Positions 8,248 to 19,974 are shown, counted from the stretch's first letter. The stretch is DNA of 64,000 bases from Prillingera fragicola (GCA_002335605.1 BEDY01000001.1:1488001-1552000), one strand, 5' to 3'. The notes: generated by a model from the sequence alone, not told the origin. A program made the numbers and translations.

Positions 8248-11200
8248 ATGTCGACCAAGGGTGAGTTCTGATTGTCCTACACCTCCCCAACGGTGCCTTC
8301 CACACGCATGAAACTGACGAGCTACAGCTCTGCACGAATATGACGCCAAGCAGCTCATCAACTACTGGCTGACGCGCTCGCCCACTCCCATCCCCACCGT
8401 CACGGAGAGCACCGCCGCCCCGGTCAAGGTTGCCCAGGTTCAGTGGTGAGTTCGCTCAGGTCTCTGGATGTCGTATGGGACGCTGACCGCCTGAAGGGAC
8501 GACGAGACTCAGCAGATTCAGCCCCCCATCAAGCCTGGCCAGGGTCTCCCCGACTGGGTCTTCACCGAGAAGCTCGTCGGCAAGCCCGACCAGCTGATCA
8601 AGCGCCGTGGAAAGGCTGGCCTTCTCTGCCTCAACAAGGGCTGGGAGGAGACTGGCAAGTGGATCGAGGAGCGCGCCGGCAAGGCCGTCACTGTCGAGTC
8701 CACCACCGGCACGCTCAAGACCTTTATCATTGAGCCTTTCATGCCCCACCCCCAGCACACCGAGTACTACGTCTGCATCAACTCGACTCGCGAGGGTGAC
8801 TGGATCTACTTCACCCACGAGGGTGGTGTCGACGTCGGAGACGTTGACGCCAAGGCGCTCAAGCTCCTCATTGCTGTCGGCAAGCCCTTCCCCGCCCGCG
8901 AGGAGCTTGTCAAGACCCTCCTGGAGCACGTCCCTGCCGTCAAGCAGGATGTCCTCGCCGACTACATTATCCGTCTTTACGGCGTCTACGTTGACCTCCA
9001 CTTTGCCTACCTCGAGATCAACCCCCTCATCTGCATGGACCCCGTCGACGGCAAGCCTGCCGAGATCTACTACCTTGACATGGCCGCCAAGCTCGACCAG
9101 ACTGCCGACTTCCTTTGCGGTCCCAAGTGGGCTATTGCTCGTGACCGCTCGACCCCCGTCGCCGGCTCGGTCAAGGCCGACCGTGGACCCCCCATGGTCT
9201 GGCCCGCCCCCTTCGGTCGTGACCTTACCAAGGAGGAGGCCTACATCCAGAAGCTCGACGCTTCGACCGGTGCGTCGCTCAAGCTCACCATTCTCAACCA
9301 GAAGGGTTCCGTCTGGACCATGGTTGCCGGTGGTGGTGCCTCGGTCGTCTACTCGGACGCCATTGCCGCAGCTGGCTTTGCCCACGAGCTTGCCAACTAT
9401 GGCGAGTACTCGGGTGCTCCCACCGAGGGCCAGACCTACGAGTACGCTCGTACGATCCTCGACCTCATGACCCGTGGCGAGCCCCTCCCCGGAGGCAAGG
9501 TTCTCATCATTGGCGGTGGTGCTGCCAACTTCTCTGACGTTGCTGCCACCTTCAAGGGTATCATCCGTGCCCTGAAGGAGCATAAGGAGGGTCTTGGCCG
9601 CCACCAGGTCAAGATCTGGGTTCGTCGTGCCGGCCCCAACTACCAGGAGGGTCTCAAGGCCATGCGCCTCTGCGGCGAGTCGCTTGGTGTCCCCATCAAG
9701 GTTTACGGCCCCGAGTCGCCCATCACTGCCATTGTTCCCATGGCCCTTGGCATCAACAAGGACATTAGCCGCACCTCGTCGCACGTCGACATTGCTGCCG
9801 CCGTCGAGAACTCTGGCCGCAACACTCCCCGCGCCACCGTCAACGGCCAGACTGTCGGTGGTGGCACCAGTGGTGTTCCCAAGGGTACCTTCCAGTCGAC
9901 TGGCCCCGGCGAGTCGGCCGAGCAGATTGTCCACTTTGACGCTGGCAAGGCTCCCAACCAGCGCCCCTGGTTCCGTCCCTTTGACGCCGACACTCGCTCG
10001 TTTGTCTTTGGTCTCCAGCCTCGTGCTATCCAGGGCATGCTCGACTTTGACTTCTCGTGTGGCCGCAAGGTCCCCTCGGTCGCTGCCATGATTTACCCCT
10101 TCGGTGGTCACCACATCCAGAAGTTCTACTGGGGCACCAAGGAGACTCTTCTCCCCGTCTACACCACCGTTGGTGAGGCCACCAAGAAGCACCCTGACGT
10201 CGACGTTGTTGTCAACTTTGCCTCGTCGCGCTCGGTCTACTCGTCGACTCTTGAGATTCTCACTTTCCCCCAGATCAAGTCGATCGGCATCATCGCCGAG
10301 GGTGTTCCCGAGCGTCACGCCCGTGAGATCCTCCACCTTGCCGTTGAGAAGGGTGTCACCATCATTGGCCCTGCTACTGTCGGTGGTATCAAGCCCGGAT
10401 GCTTCCGTATCGGAAACACTGGTGGTATGATGGACAACCTCATCTCGTGCAAGCTCTACCGCGCCGGTTCCGTCGGCTACGTCTCCAAGTCTGGAGGTAT
10501 GTCGAACGAGCTCAACAACATTCTCTCGCAGACCACCAACGGTGTCTACGAGGGTATTGCCATTGGTGGTGACCGCTACCCCGGCACCTCGTTCATCGAC
10601 CACATTCTCCGTTACGAGGCCGACCCCGAGTGCAAGCTTATTCTCCTTCTCGGAGAGGTCGGTGGTACCGAGGAGTACCGCGTCATCGAGGCCGTCAAGG
10701 AGGGCCGCATCACCAAGCCCATTGTCGCTTGGGCTATTGGCACTTGCGCCAAGATGTTCACCTCCGAAGTGCAGTTTGGTCACGCCGGCTCCATGGCCAA
10801 CTCGGACATGGAGACTGCCGACGCCAAGAACCGTGCCATGCGCGCCGCTGGCTTCATTGTCCCCGACACCTTTGAGGACCTCCCCGAGATCCTCAAGGCC
10901 GTTTACGACAAGATGGTTCAGAACCGCATCATTACCCCCATTGTCGAGAAGGAGCCTCCCCAGATCCCTATGGACTACCAGTGGGCCTCCAAGCTCGGAC
11001 TCATTCGCAAGCCTGCCACTTTCATCTCGACCATTTCGGACGAGCGAGGCCAGGAGCTCATGTACGCCGGCATGCGTATCTCGGATGTCTTCAAGGAGGA
11101 GATTGGTATCGGTGGTGTCATCTCGCTTCTGTGGTTCAAGCGTCGTCTCCCCGACTACGCCTGCAAGTTTATCGAGATGGTCCTCCAGCTCACTGCCGAC

Positions 11201-11818
11201 CACGGACCTGCCGTGTCTGGTGCCATGAACACCATTGTCACTGCTCGTGCCGGCAAGGACCTCATCTCGTCGCTCGTCTCGGGTCTCCTCACCATTGGTG
11301 ACCGTTTCGGTGGTGCCCTCGACGGCGCCGCCGCCGAGTTCTCGCGTGGAACCAACTCGGGTCTCTCGCCCCGCGAGTTTGTCGACCACATGCGCAAGGC
11401 CAACAAGCTCATCCCCGGTATTGGTCACAAGATCAAGTCCAAGACCAACCCCGACCTCCGTGTCGTTCTTGTCGTCGACTATGTCAAGAAGCACTTCCCC
11501 TCGCACCGCACCCTCGACTTTGCCCTCGGCGTCGAGGATGTCACCACCCAGAAGTCGAACACTCTGATCCTCAACGTCGACGGTGCCATTGCCGCGTCGT
11601 TCTGCGACCTCCTCACTGGCTGCGGTGCCTTTACCGAGGAGGAGGCCACCGAGTACCTCCGCTCGGGTGCCCTCAATGGTCTGTTCGTCCTCGGTCGCTC
11701 GATGGGTTTCATCGGTCATTACCTCGACCAGAAGCTCCTCAAGCAGCCCCTCTTCCGTGCCGACGCTGCGGACATTCACATTCCCAGCTCGCGTACCCTC
11801 TTCACGCCGACTGCCTAA
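8248..11818 (+). CDS. ACL1: ATP-citrate synthase (fused single-chain ATP-citrate lyase)
   Basis: Cleaves cytosolic citrate with CoA and ATP to acetyl-CoA and oxaloacetate, feeding lipid and sterol synthesis. Exons 8248-8260, 8328-8445 and 8497-11818 join in frame to 1150 residues, the usual length of the fused animal/basidiomycete enzyme. The first coding exon is only 13 nt (MSTK plus one base). The N-terminal ATP-grasp/citrate-binding half begins ALHEYDAKQLINYWL; the CoA-binding and succinyl-CoA-synthetase-like part follows, with the phosphohistidine loop FGHAGSMANSDMETADAKN at about 10780-10835; the C-terminal citrate-synthase-like domain contains PGIGHKIKSKTNPD. Codon use is extremely biased to C/G-ending codons, indicating high expression, consistent with an oleaginous lifestyle (inference). 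Confidence 0.97.
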
Positions 11819-12237
11819 GTGTCGCCGTGCACAAAACGTTTCGGCAGTGCGCCGAAATGATAGAGTTGTTGTAAATAGATGCAGTTGAAATTAAAGACTG
11901 TAACCATGCATTCGTGATCAACACTAGCGTGTGCAACTGTGGTGGCGGGGGTGTCAAGGTGTCGCGTCCCCTTTAGAAGCTGCCAAAGTCAAGACATGCC
12001 CTGGACTGCATCAAAGACGACTAATACTCACAATAACACTGCCCGCTTGCAGAGCAAGTGGTACCGGATCTCAAGTCTGACCCAGCTGGACGCAGGCCAC
12101 CAATATACTTGCGGCCAAGGTGCCACCGCTGCCACGACGCTCGCACCACCTCGCACCATCTCGCACACCTTTCCAACCGTCCAACCCAGTCAGAGCATCC
12201 AAAAAGCAATTGGCTTGGGAGGAACTGAATCCTCTGC

Positions 12238-12353
12238 TGACGAGAGTGGGATTCGAACCCACGTCCGAAGACTGCGGATGAGTCCTGCTCGCTCTCGGAA
12301 GAGGGAAGAGGAACACCTTAACACAGCGCCTTAGACCGCTCGGCCATCTCGCC
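12238..12353 (-). tRNA. tRNA-Leu (anticodon AAG) with intron
   Basis: The 5' end is GGCGAGA at 12353, pairing with TCTCGTC plus discriminator A at 12238. The D arm is the Leu/Ser type (GGCCGAGCGGTCTAAGGC). Anticodon stem CTGTG/CGCAG flanks TTAAGG, anticodon AAG at 12319-12317. An intron of about 38 nt (12278-12315) follows position 37. The variable arm is long (class II) and the T arm is GTGGG-TTCGAAT-CCCAC. A T5 run lies roughly 25 nt downstream. Confidence 0.9.
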
Positions 12354-12831
12354 GATCGACGCGGTCGAGCTGCGGAGTACCCATACAGGCCAGGAAATGA
12401 GTGGAGACTCTTAATCGGCGGCCTGGGCCAGAGTAAAGCACGGCGAGCAGCCCCAGCCTGCTAATGGCAAGGGCAAGTGCGGTACAGACTTTGTCTGCTC
12501 CATGAGAGTATCAGTCTCGCCCAACGGGACCCACTGGCCCAACTTGGCTGGGTCGGACAAGCGCACCGAGGCAGAGCACATGGCCATCAAGCCCGCTCTG
12601 CTGTGAATGCGTTTGCCCGCCCGCCGTCATCGCCAACAAGTCCATGCCATGTGCCACACTCGACCAAACCCTCGATATGGCGACCATTTTTGATCGCCCG
12701 CCAGACAGCCAAATCAGCTCCAATCTATGCGCAAAACATGTCTACCCGTCCCGCACGGCCCTAGCTATCATTTCCATCAAACAAAAACCAAAAATTATGC
12801 GCAGACAAGCGCTAGAGGTGCAAAAATAGTC

Positions 12832-12929
12832 TGCCCTCAGACGGAGTCGAACCGCCGACCTTACCCTGAATTCTTGAAACTGTTTCAGCTCCTACGAAAG
12901 GCACGCTCTACCAACTGAGCTATAAGGGC
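12832..12929 (-). tRNA. tRNA-Thr (anticodon CGT) with intron
   Basis: Acceptor GCCCTTA (from 12929) pairs with TGAGGGC plus A at 12832. D arm TAGCTCAGTTGGTAGAGC is canonical. Anticodon stem TGCCT/GGGTA (two G-U pairs) encloses TTCGTA, anticodon CGT at 12896-12894, followed by an intron of about 25 nt. T arm GGCGG-TTCGACT-CCGTC. A TTTTT terminator follows within 10 nt of the 3' end. Confidence 0.88.
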
Positions 12930-13613
12930 GCGCTTTCCGACAATCAATGGCCCTTCTCCAAGACCGGCCATCTGATCACTCTGCCTAAGTGTCGGTCATT
13001 GTTGTCCGAGCGACCAGCTTGAGTAAAATTGCGCAATGTGACACTACGACCTGAATACCAGGCGTAGCAGCCCTAGGCGCCAAGCACTCTCTCCGAGGGA
13101 TGTCAGGTGACACTCGGAACTGGCGCAGGCTCGGAGCCTCGGGGGATAGGAACAGGTGATAGTCACCCGGCTCATGACCTGTATGCCCACTTTGGCATCG
13201 TCCTCGGCAGGATGATGCACTGGCTGAGCCTGTACCTCGGCAACTATATGACCAATGCCGGTAGCAGAGCTAGTAGCGAGCAAAAGGGGTTGGATGCATG
13301 ATGTCTCGCAGCCAGGAGACATGTCAGCCACGGCGCACAGTGCTGCCACTTAGCGCCGGATCACCCCGGTACTGTGCCAAAGCTCGATCGCGGCAATCCA
13401 TGATTCCGAGCATCTCCGTCAGTCTGGGGCAACACTTTCCACATACTTTTGGAGTCCACAACACCATCGCCGACCGGTAGTGACCCCATCTCCACACATC
13501 AGTACACTCGTCGCTTGCTCGCTGCGTGCTCTTCGCCGTCGACCCCTCTTTCACGCCGCTCGCTCGGCGCCAAAGCAAGGAAACCCGGCACCGCCACGGC
13601 ATGCGCTTGGCCG

Positions 13614-15398
13614 ATGCACTATAAGGTCGCTCCCGAGGCGTCGTCGGCGCACGCGCCGCCGGCGTACCCCCCTACTGCTCAGCAGCAGACGCAAACTGAG
13701 CCCCAGCCATTGAGTTCTACCCCTCGCTCCAACGTCCAGCAGCATCACGAATACCAGACAGAGCATTATGACGACTATGATGATGAGCCTCTCACCTTTC
13801 GCGAACGCGCTTGGTGGTTCATGCACGACAACCAGGGAGTTATCAACACCTTTGTAGCAGGTTCGTCGCTGCCCAGAGCCGCACACAAACAGCACTAACC
13901 AGTCAGGTGGTCTCGCTGGTGCGGCAAGTCGTACAGTTGTCTCGCCTCTGGAACGCTTAAAGATTATCTTGTGAGTGACAAGAAGATAGCCGGGCAGGCG
14001 TGGCTTCCGCGACTCGCGAAACCCTCCCATGTCGAGTTGCACAATGGGAACATCTACTAGCGGTCTCTGGGTAGTACCCACCACCTACTGCCATCAAAGC
14101 TGCAGCCCATTGTTCCCGGCACCCGGACCGTGTAATGTGGCTGACCTTATTAGGCAAGTACAGAGCAGCCAGCCCGGTGGTCAAGGCGAGGCGTATGGCG
14201 GCGTGTGGAAGTCGCTCGTGAGGATGTGGAAGGCCGAGGGCTTTGCCGGATTCATGAAGGGCAATGGAATCAATGTTATTCGCGTGAGTGCGATGGATGC
14301 GCTGGTGGAGCCGGTGTCGAGTGCTCCGTTATGGGCAGTTGAGACCGTCTTAGGCGACGACCACCGTCAGCCCATCATGTTGAGCTAATACTGACATGCT
14401 CAGATTCTGCCCTATTCGGCATTGCAGTTTACGGTTCGTTGTGCTCGGCTTAATCGAGGTGCCATTGCTCACTCCACAGTCCTACAGCGGATTCAAGTCT
14501 CTCTTGAGGCAATGGAGCGGCGAGGAAGTGCTCAACGCTCCCCTGCGTCTCACTGCAGGTGCCGGAGCAGGCATTGTTGCTGTTGGTGAGTGTTGCAGAT
14601 GCTACCGCACGCTAGCTCTGCGAGCGGACCTATCGCCCGGTGGCACGGCTGGACTTTGCGCAGAGCTCATCCCCCAGTGTCAACGTATCCTCTTGATCTT
14701 GTGCGCGCCCGTCTGTCCATCGCCACAGCCAACATGTCGTCGGCCGCTGCAGCCTTCACGAGCGAGGATGCCAAGCTTGGCATCGTAGGTATGACCAAGA
14801 AGGTCTACCGCAACGAGGGCGGTCTGCGGGGTCTCTAGTGGGTGCAACGCGAGTATAGTCGAAGCAGTTGCTAACCATCAGTCGCGGATGCTGGGCAACC
14901 GCTGTCGGTGTGGCACCATATGTCTCCCTCAACTTCTACATGTACGAGAACTGTGAGTGTCCTGCTAACCGTCATGGATCCAAGCTGACATGCCAGTGAA
15001 AACGCATTTCATGCCCCCCGACCTCGAGATGAGCGACACAGAATTTACGCTCCGCAAGCTGGGATGTGGTGGTCTGGCAGGAGCCATTTCGCTCATGTTC
15101 ACACACCCGTTCGACGTACTGCGCCGCAAGCTGCAGGTCGCCGGCATGTCCAGCTCGCCTCAGTACAACGGCGCGATTGACGCAATGCGCAAGACCATCA
15201 AGGCGGATGGATTCTGGAAGGGAATGTAGTGAGTAGCTCATCGGACCAAATGGGCGGCGCTTACGCTTCAGCCGTGGCTTGGTGCCCAACGTCGTCAAGA
15301 TTGTGCCGTCGATGGCCGTGTCGTTTTACACTTTTGACACAGTTAACGACGCCCTTTGCCGCTGGACCCAGTTGCCAGAGGAGGAAGAGTGGACTTGA
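13614..15398 (+). CDS. Mitochondrial carrier (SLC25 family; CoA/APS-PAPS carrier-like)
   Basis: Inner-membrane solute carrier. Nine exons join in frame to 388 residues: 13614-13860, 13907-13970, 14154-14283, 14404-14433, 14480-14585, 14678-14837, 14882-14952, 14997-15228 and 15272-15398. All three mitochondrial carrier repeats are visible through their PX[D/E]XX[K/R] signatures: SPLERLK, TYPLDLVRAR and THPFDVLRRKLQ, each followed by a G-rich second helix. GGLAGAASRTVVSPLERLKI is typical of the SLC25A16/A42 and yeast Leu5/YPR011C group, so the substrate may be CoA or adenosine phosphosulfates; it cannot be fixed from sequence. The 56-residue tail before FRERAWW is polar and acidic (YDDYDDE). 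An in-frame ATG at 13449 would add 55 residues; I prefer 13614. Confidence 0.9.
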
Positions 15399-15723
15399 GC
15401 GAAGAGGGCAGGTGTTGGTTGCGAGGGCATCGGGAGGACACGCCGCAATTGTGAGGGTTCCTTGTACGCGCCAGAGTGCGCTGTCGCTCGCACTTGTCGG
15501 GGGAGGCGTCAGGCGCGCAGAGAGCAGCAGAGTGGTTGCCTGACGTATCGGAATGTCTGGCGATCTGTCATCAGTGTTACCATTATTTCATCGCATCGTA
15601 TGCATAGCATCGTTTGGACAGGTAGACGCATGTGTATTCGAAGAGAATCACCCATTCTATCATTGCGTACGTCGTGCGCTGCATTCGCGTCGCAATTGTT
15701 CTAGCTCATTTCGACACGTTTGC
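15399..15723. other. Convergent intergenic region
   Basis: 325 bp between two tail-to-tail genes (mitochondrial carrier and histidine phosphatase). Presumably only 3' untranslated sequence and terminators; nothing else seen. Confidence 0.5.
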
Positions 15724-17025
15724 TCAAATGCCAAAGGGCTGCGGCAGCCTCGTAGCCTTGACAACCACAGGAATCATCTCACCGGTGGTGAGAGGGTAAG
15801 GCTGGTGGCCGAGCACAGCGAGAAGGTTGCGGAAGATGGCGGCGTGGCCAGTGACGCTCACAACTATGAAAGTTAATGTTGGAGCTACAACCAAGGTCGA
15901 TAGTACTCACAGGTCTCTGGCGCAGCACCATCAAACACCCTGTCCATGGCCCTGCGCATGCGAATCTGCATGTGCGCGTTGGTCTCACGGTCGTCTGGAA
16001 GCCACAGCTCGTCCTCCTCGGTCATCTCGGGGTCAAAGTTGACCATTGGGAAGCGTTTAGCGGCAACGCTCTGGCTACGTCAATTATTGTTGGCGAATTA
16101 GACTCACCTTGGGACTCCGCTTGTCGCAGGTGTGCGAGCCATAGATCTCACGCCAGTCCTGCCATGTCAGCCCTGCGACAACGAGAATCGCAGCCATTCT
16201 CACCTCCCAACTCTCCGGCGTCCCAGCCAACAGATCTCCCCAGCTGTTAAGCAGGGTCTGGCAAGTGCGCTGCAGTGGCGACACAAACCAGTGCATCTCA
16301 TGACCGCCGATTGGCGCTCCCAGAGGTGCTTCAGCTTCCCACGCCTTGCGGATCGCCAGCGTCTGCTGGTGCCCCAGTGGGGTGAGCTCTGGGTCGGGTC
16401 CCCAGGTGATCTCGCCGTCAGTGGTTTGGGTCGTCCACTTTTCTTCCCATTCCTGTCGAGTCAGCCTTGGATACAGAATAAAGAAGATGCGCACCTCAGT
16501 TCCGTACTTCAAGGCGCCAAAGTTGTGCCAGCCCTGCCCGTGGCGGCCGAGAAAGAAGACTTTGTACTGCACGTGCGAGGGAGCCTCAGCCTGGAGTTTT
16601 GCGATGGATGCTCGAAAGTTCTGCCACCTCTCGGGTGACTTGTCGATAAGACCAAACGCTTTTGTGACCTAACCATCACGAGAAAAACAATAGAGATAGA
16701 CGTCAAATTGATTCAGTCCGTGGCGTGCACAAGGGACGGTGAGTAACCACAGGGAGGGTCGGTGAATAGCGGAGCACGTTGTCAGCGACGGCTCACCTTC
16801 CTTCACAGCACTCACGAGCTCCTCAAATTCAAACTGCTTGGGCTGTGGACCATTTTGCACAAAGAATCCTTGCACAACTTCGTAGCCGTACTTGTGTGGA
16901 CCTTCCAGAACGCCAGGAGACGTGGGGGGTCCACCGCTCTCCGTGGCGGCGACAGGTGGTGTGTCAGGGTGGTGACAGGCCCCTGCGCGCGTGGCGGAGA
17001 GGTCTAGGGACAAATCTGCGGGCAT
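15724..17025 (-). CDS. Histidine phosphatase superfamily protein (phosphoglycerate mutase-like, Pmu1 type)
   Basis: Six exons on the minus strand (17025-16797, 16658-16495, 16452-16204, 16158-16108, 16070-15911, 15863-15724) join in frame to 330 residues. The catalytic RHG is in VFFLGRHGQGWHNFG; downstream come LTPLGHQQ, the second Arg in WFVSPLQRTCQT, and the second catalytic His in VSVTGHAAIFRNLLAVLGH. This is the fungal branch related to yeast Pmu1, whose members are phosphomonoesterases of uncertain substrate rather than glycolytic mutases. The N terminus (first ~50 residues) is Pro/Ala-rich; GPHKYGYEVVQGFFVQ is a conserved lead-in. The exon 2 acceptor was chosen at 16659/16658 because the nearer AG breaks frame. 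Confidence 0.88.
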
Positions 17026-17263
17026 GATGGGTGTGATAAAGAGTGCTTGACGTGTGACGGATAGTATGGATAGAAATGGAGCAATCCAAAGACGCGAAAG
17101 CAAATGGGGCAACAGGGAGGGTTGAGTTATCTCATCGAGTCGGGCCGGACGCACCGTCAGGAACGTAGTGGCACCCTGAAATCGTTTACCACAACGGATC
17201 ATGTGTGTCTCGTGTTTCCAACCAGCAACCATGTCACGAATATATCTACATGTCCAAGCCCAA

Positions 17264-18692
17264 TCACCACGTTGCCGAACCCTTTGTCCCCGTTGCCTCT
17301 TGGAAACCAGGCATGTACTTGTCAGAGACACCACACTTTTCCGCACGCATCTGGTCCGCTTCTGGAAGCTGAGCAGCCAAAGCCTGCAAAAGTCAGAGTT
17401 TGGCAGCAACAAGACTGGTGACTGACCTTGATACGCTTCCTGTTGGCAGGGTGGGTAGACATAAAGTCAATCTTTCCACCGCCGTCCTCCTCACTCATAC
17501 GTTCCCACATGCGCGTGCTCTCCTCCGGGTTGAAGCAGGCGCGAGCCATGAGGCGAAGGCCAATGTTGTCTGCCTCGCTTTCATTCGTGCGGGAATTGGG
17601 GAGTCTGAAATTGTCAGCACGGAGACACTTGTAAATACACTGTCCGTACTCACTGGAGGAGGAAAGTCACAAGCAAGCGTGTCAAACCGACGTCGAGGCC
17701 AAGCGACTCCAGCAGCAAGCTCACACCCAAAAGCACCTTCATCATGCTCATGCGCTCGGCACCGTGGCGTGCAACGACGTGAGCAATCTCGTGTCCCATA
17801 ACTGTAGCCAAGCCGTCGTCATTGCCACTAACGGGAAGGATTCCAGTGAAGACGAAAATCTTGCCACCTGGGTGGTTAGTGGTCATCCGGAGGGCACTCC
17901 CTCACCAGGAATAACGAAAGCGTTCTTGGTCTTAGGGTCATCGACGACAAACACTTCCCACTCATCGGGCACTTCTGCCTTCTGTGAACCAAAAAGTTGG
18001 CTCAGGTCGTCCATCGCACCGCTAAAGGAAACGGAGCTCAGGCCACCGCCGGCGCGGACTTTTCCGAGACCGTTGTCCTCGATAATACGCTTCGCAATTT
18101 GCGTCACACGGCGCACTCGCGGGTCATAGGCGGGAAGAATCTTGCCCCCAAACTGCTCCATTGTCTCGTTGAAGCTGGCCATGCCGATCTGGAGCATTCG
18201 TCAGCGTCTTGCGACGCCTCGGTGGTCATGACTTACCTCCTTCTCCTGCTCAGCGGAACAGTCCATGAACCGCAGACGGCCTGTCTCGGGCACACGTTCA
18301 AGACTATTCCATCAGCACAGCTTACCTACCCTGCAGAGCATCACCACTTACTGCACAACATAGTAGGTCACTCCACCAGCAATTGCCAAGCCGTAGATGA
18401 TCGTGGCACGGTCGCCGCCGAGACGCCGACGTGCAAACTGCATGAGATCAGGACGCTGTCCCGGCTGCCCAGACGACGGCATCTCAAAGCGCTGATATTG
18501 CCTTGATCGGTGAACGGAGTTGGAGAGCAGGCGGCGGGTGGCCGACTGCACCGTACCCGTTTGAACGCCCGAACTGGAGACAGCTGGGCGCTTGGCAGCA
18601 TATCGCACTGTGCGCGGTAGAGCAGCGCGAGCACCTGCTGTTGTTGTAGTATGGTGCACGAGCGAGGATACTTGGCGTAGGAATGGCCTCAT
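17264..18692 (-). CDS. OMA1: Mitochondrial inner-membrane metallopeptidase OMA1 (M48 family)
   Basis: Stress-activated zinc protease of the inner membrane that processes dynamin-like GTPases and other membrane proteins. Exons 18692-18352, 18303-18237, 18188-17906, 17867-17654, 17604-17427 and 17383-17264 join in frame to 400 residues. The N terminus ([12 protein letters not shown]..., rich in Arg/Ser/Thr, no acids for 50 residues) is a mitochondrial presequence; [16 protein letters not shown] is a membrane segment. Zinc motif HEIAH lies in [19 protein letters not shown], the third ligand in ESEADNIGL, and the [10 protein letters not shown] signature near the end is typical of OMA1. Head-to-tail with the histidine phosphatase (239 bp between this stop and that gene's start). 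Confidence 0.93.
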
Positions 18693-18974
18693 GATTGATG
18701 AGTTGAAAGGGAGGAGGATGATGGGAAGATGTGAGAATGTTGATATGGAAGATTGTCAAGTTTGTCCGCCTCGCCTCGTGTGTGTGAGCCGGGTGACTGA
18801 CATCACTCACTCGGCAACGCTTGGTTTGGCATGGTTGCCTCCGAGGCACCCAGGGCCTGGCCATGTCGATCAATGCTCCATGCTTACTGACCATCCGAAC
18901 AACCGTGAGAGACTAAACCAACATGCAGGTGGTCAATGCCACCATCCCACTCGGCTGCGCGCATTCTACATCCA

Positions 18975-19563
18975 GTGAAGCGTTCGCGAGCTCCGGAGGG
19001 CATCGTCATCGAAGATGCGACCCAGGGCGCTACTCGTGCAACGATAGAAGCCATATTCAACGACCCCCACGCGCCTTCAAAGCCAAACTTCTCCAAACTT
19101 CTCACAGACGTTGGACGACACGGTGACGCATGCCAACATCGGAGAGTACGCCCACCAGGAAGGTGGGGCAAAAGCGGGCTGAGATCCGCTGAGAATGCTT
19201 CGATGCTCGGACGTAGGACTTAGACAAGTGGTATCAGGAGGCTTACCACCCGCTGTACGTGGCCAATGCCAACAAGGGCGAGGGCATTCGGGTCTCCAAG
19301 GATCACAAGTAGCCGTAAGAGTCGAACGCTGGCTCGAGGATATGGCTGGGAGAACCCTTCTGGACGCATCGTCTGTCACCAAGTTTGGCGCAGTCGTGAC
19401 GGTTCCAGGACCTGTGAGCTCATTCTCAAAGATGACCAATGCGGCGCGAATCGGTTGCACCAAGCGGGGCGACCAGATCATTCTCATTGTGAAAGCGTGC
19501 GAGGAGCTGGTGCGCCTGAATAACGAACCGGGATGGGTGAAGGACGTTCGCCCAGTAGAGTGA
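18975..19563 (+). pseudogene. Unrecognised decayed coding sequence (multiple frames)
   Basis: Protein-like segments follow each other in changing frames: APEGIVIEDATQGATRATIE with AIFNDPHAPSKPNFSKLL, then THANIGEYAHQEGGAKAG, then DKWYQEAYHPLYVANANKGE, each ended by stops, and finally an 80-residue open tail ending in NNEPGWVKDVRPVE at TAG 19561-19563 (read TGA-delimited). No consistent set of splice sites restores one frame. I do not recognise the family. It may be a frameshifted gene; it could also be several unrelated chance frames. Confidence 0.25.
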
Positions 19564-19694
19564 CCCGTCAGACACGCCTGACTGCTGACCCCAACACTGA
19601 CATTCTCACTATACCTTCATTCGTTGCTGTGATTCATTATGCGTGCCATTGACCTCACGGCCACGATGGGGATCTGGCCTTGCATTGGCGCTGT

Positions 19695-19778
19695 AGCCTA
19701 GTATGGGGCTCGAACCCATGACATTTTGATATCTTGAAGAGTAAGAGTCAAACTATCTACCGACTGATATAACCAGGC
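19695..19778 (-). tRNA. tRNA-Lys (anticodon CTT) with intron; atypical D stem, possibly a pseudogene
   Basis: Acceptor GCCTGGT (from 19778) pairs with ACTAGGC. Anticodon stem TTTGA/TCAAA encloses CTCTTA, anticodon CTT at 19745-19743, then an intron of about 11 nt. T arm ATGGG-TTCGAGC-CCCAT is good. The D stem is TATC/GATA where Lys tRNAs usually have GCTC/GAGC: pairing is kept by double changes, but G10 and Y11 of the internal A box are lost. No run of four T follows within 40 nt. Whether it is transcribed is doubtful. Confidence 0.6.
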
Positions 19779-19974
19779 ATCGCCAAAGGGCGTGTGGTCC
19801 GGTTTCTTGAGGTGCCGCCACACTTGTGACGACCGGGGCAAGCGTGACGCCACTGTTTTTCCTCTGGTCAGCGTCCTTTCTTTTCTTGCGAATTGCGCCC
19901 ACTTAACACGTCGCAACATAGAGCATGCGAACTTGTAGGAGTGCTCTCTCTTCAAAATTATAACATCAACTATC

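Larger units (their letters stand above)
11819..13613. other. Intergenic region holding two tRNA genes
   Basis: 1.8 kb between ACL and the mitochondrial carrier. Besides tRNA-Leu and tRNA-Thr on the minus strand I see only the ACL 3' region, a short triple CTCGCACCA-like repeat near 12138-12168, and the carrier promoter. No convincing coding exon. Confidence 0.5.
18693..19974. other. Disturbed intergenic region with possible gene remnants and a tRNA
   Basis: 1.28 kb. Between 18950 and 19563 several coding-looking segments on the + strand sit in different frames (listed as one pseudogene candidate). The tRNA-Lys lies at 19695-19778. Otherwise promoter sequence for OMA1 on the left; nothing more recognised. 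Confidence 0.4.

Noticed and set aside
8456..11779. A 1,107-codon open frame antisense to ATP-citrate lyase
   Set aside because: The sense gene is fully supported by motifs. The antisense frame is open because the highly biased sense codons avoid TTA, CTA and TCA; its translation is a monotonous Gly/Val/Leu/Asp/Glu-rich sequence with no domain.
13449..13613. In-frame upstream start for the mitochondrial carrier
   Set aside because: The extra 55 residues read like leader sequence and carriers of this group have short N termini; kept only as an alternative.
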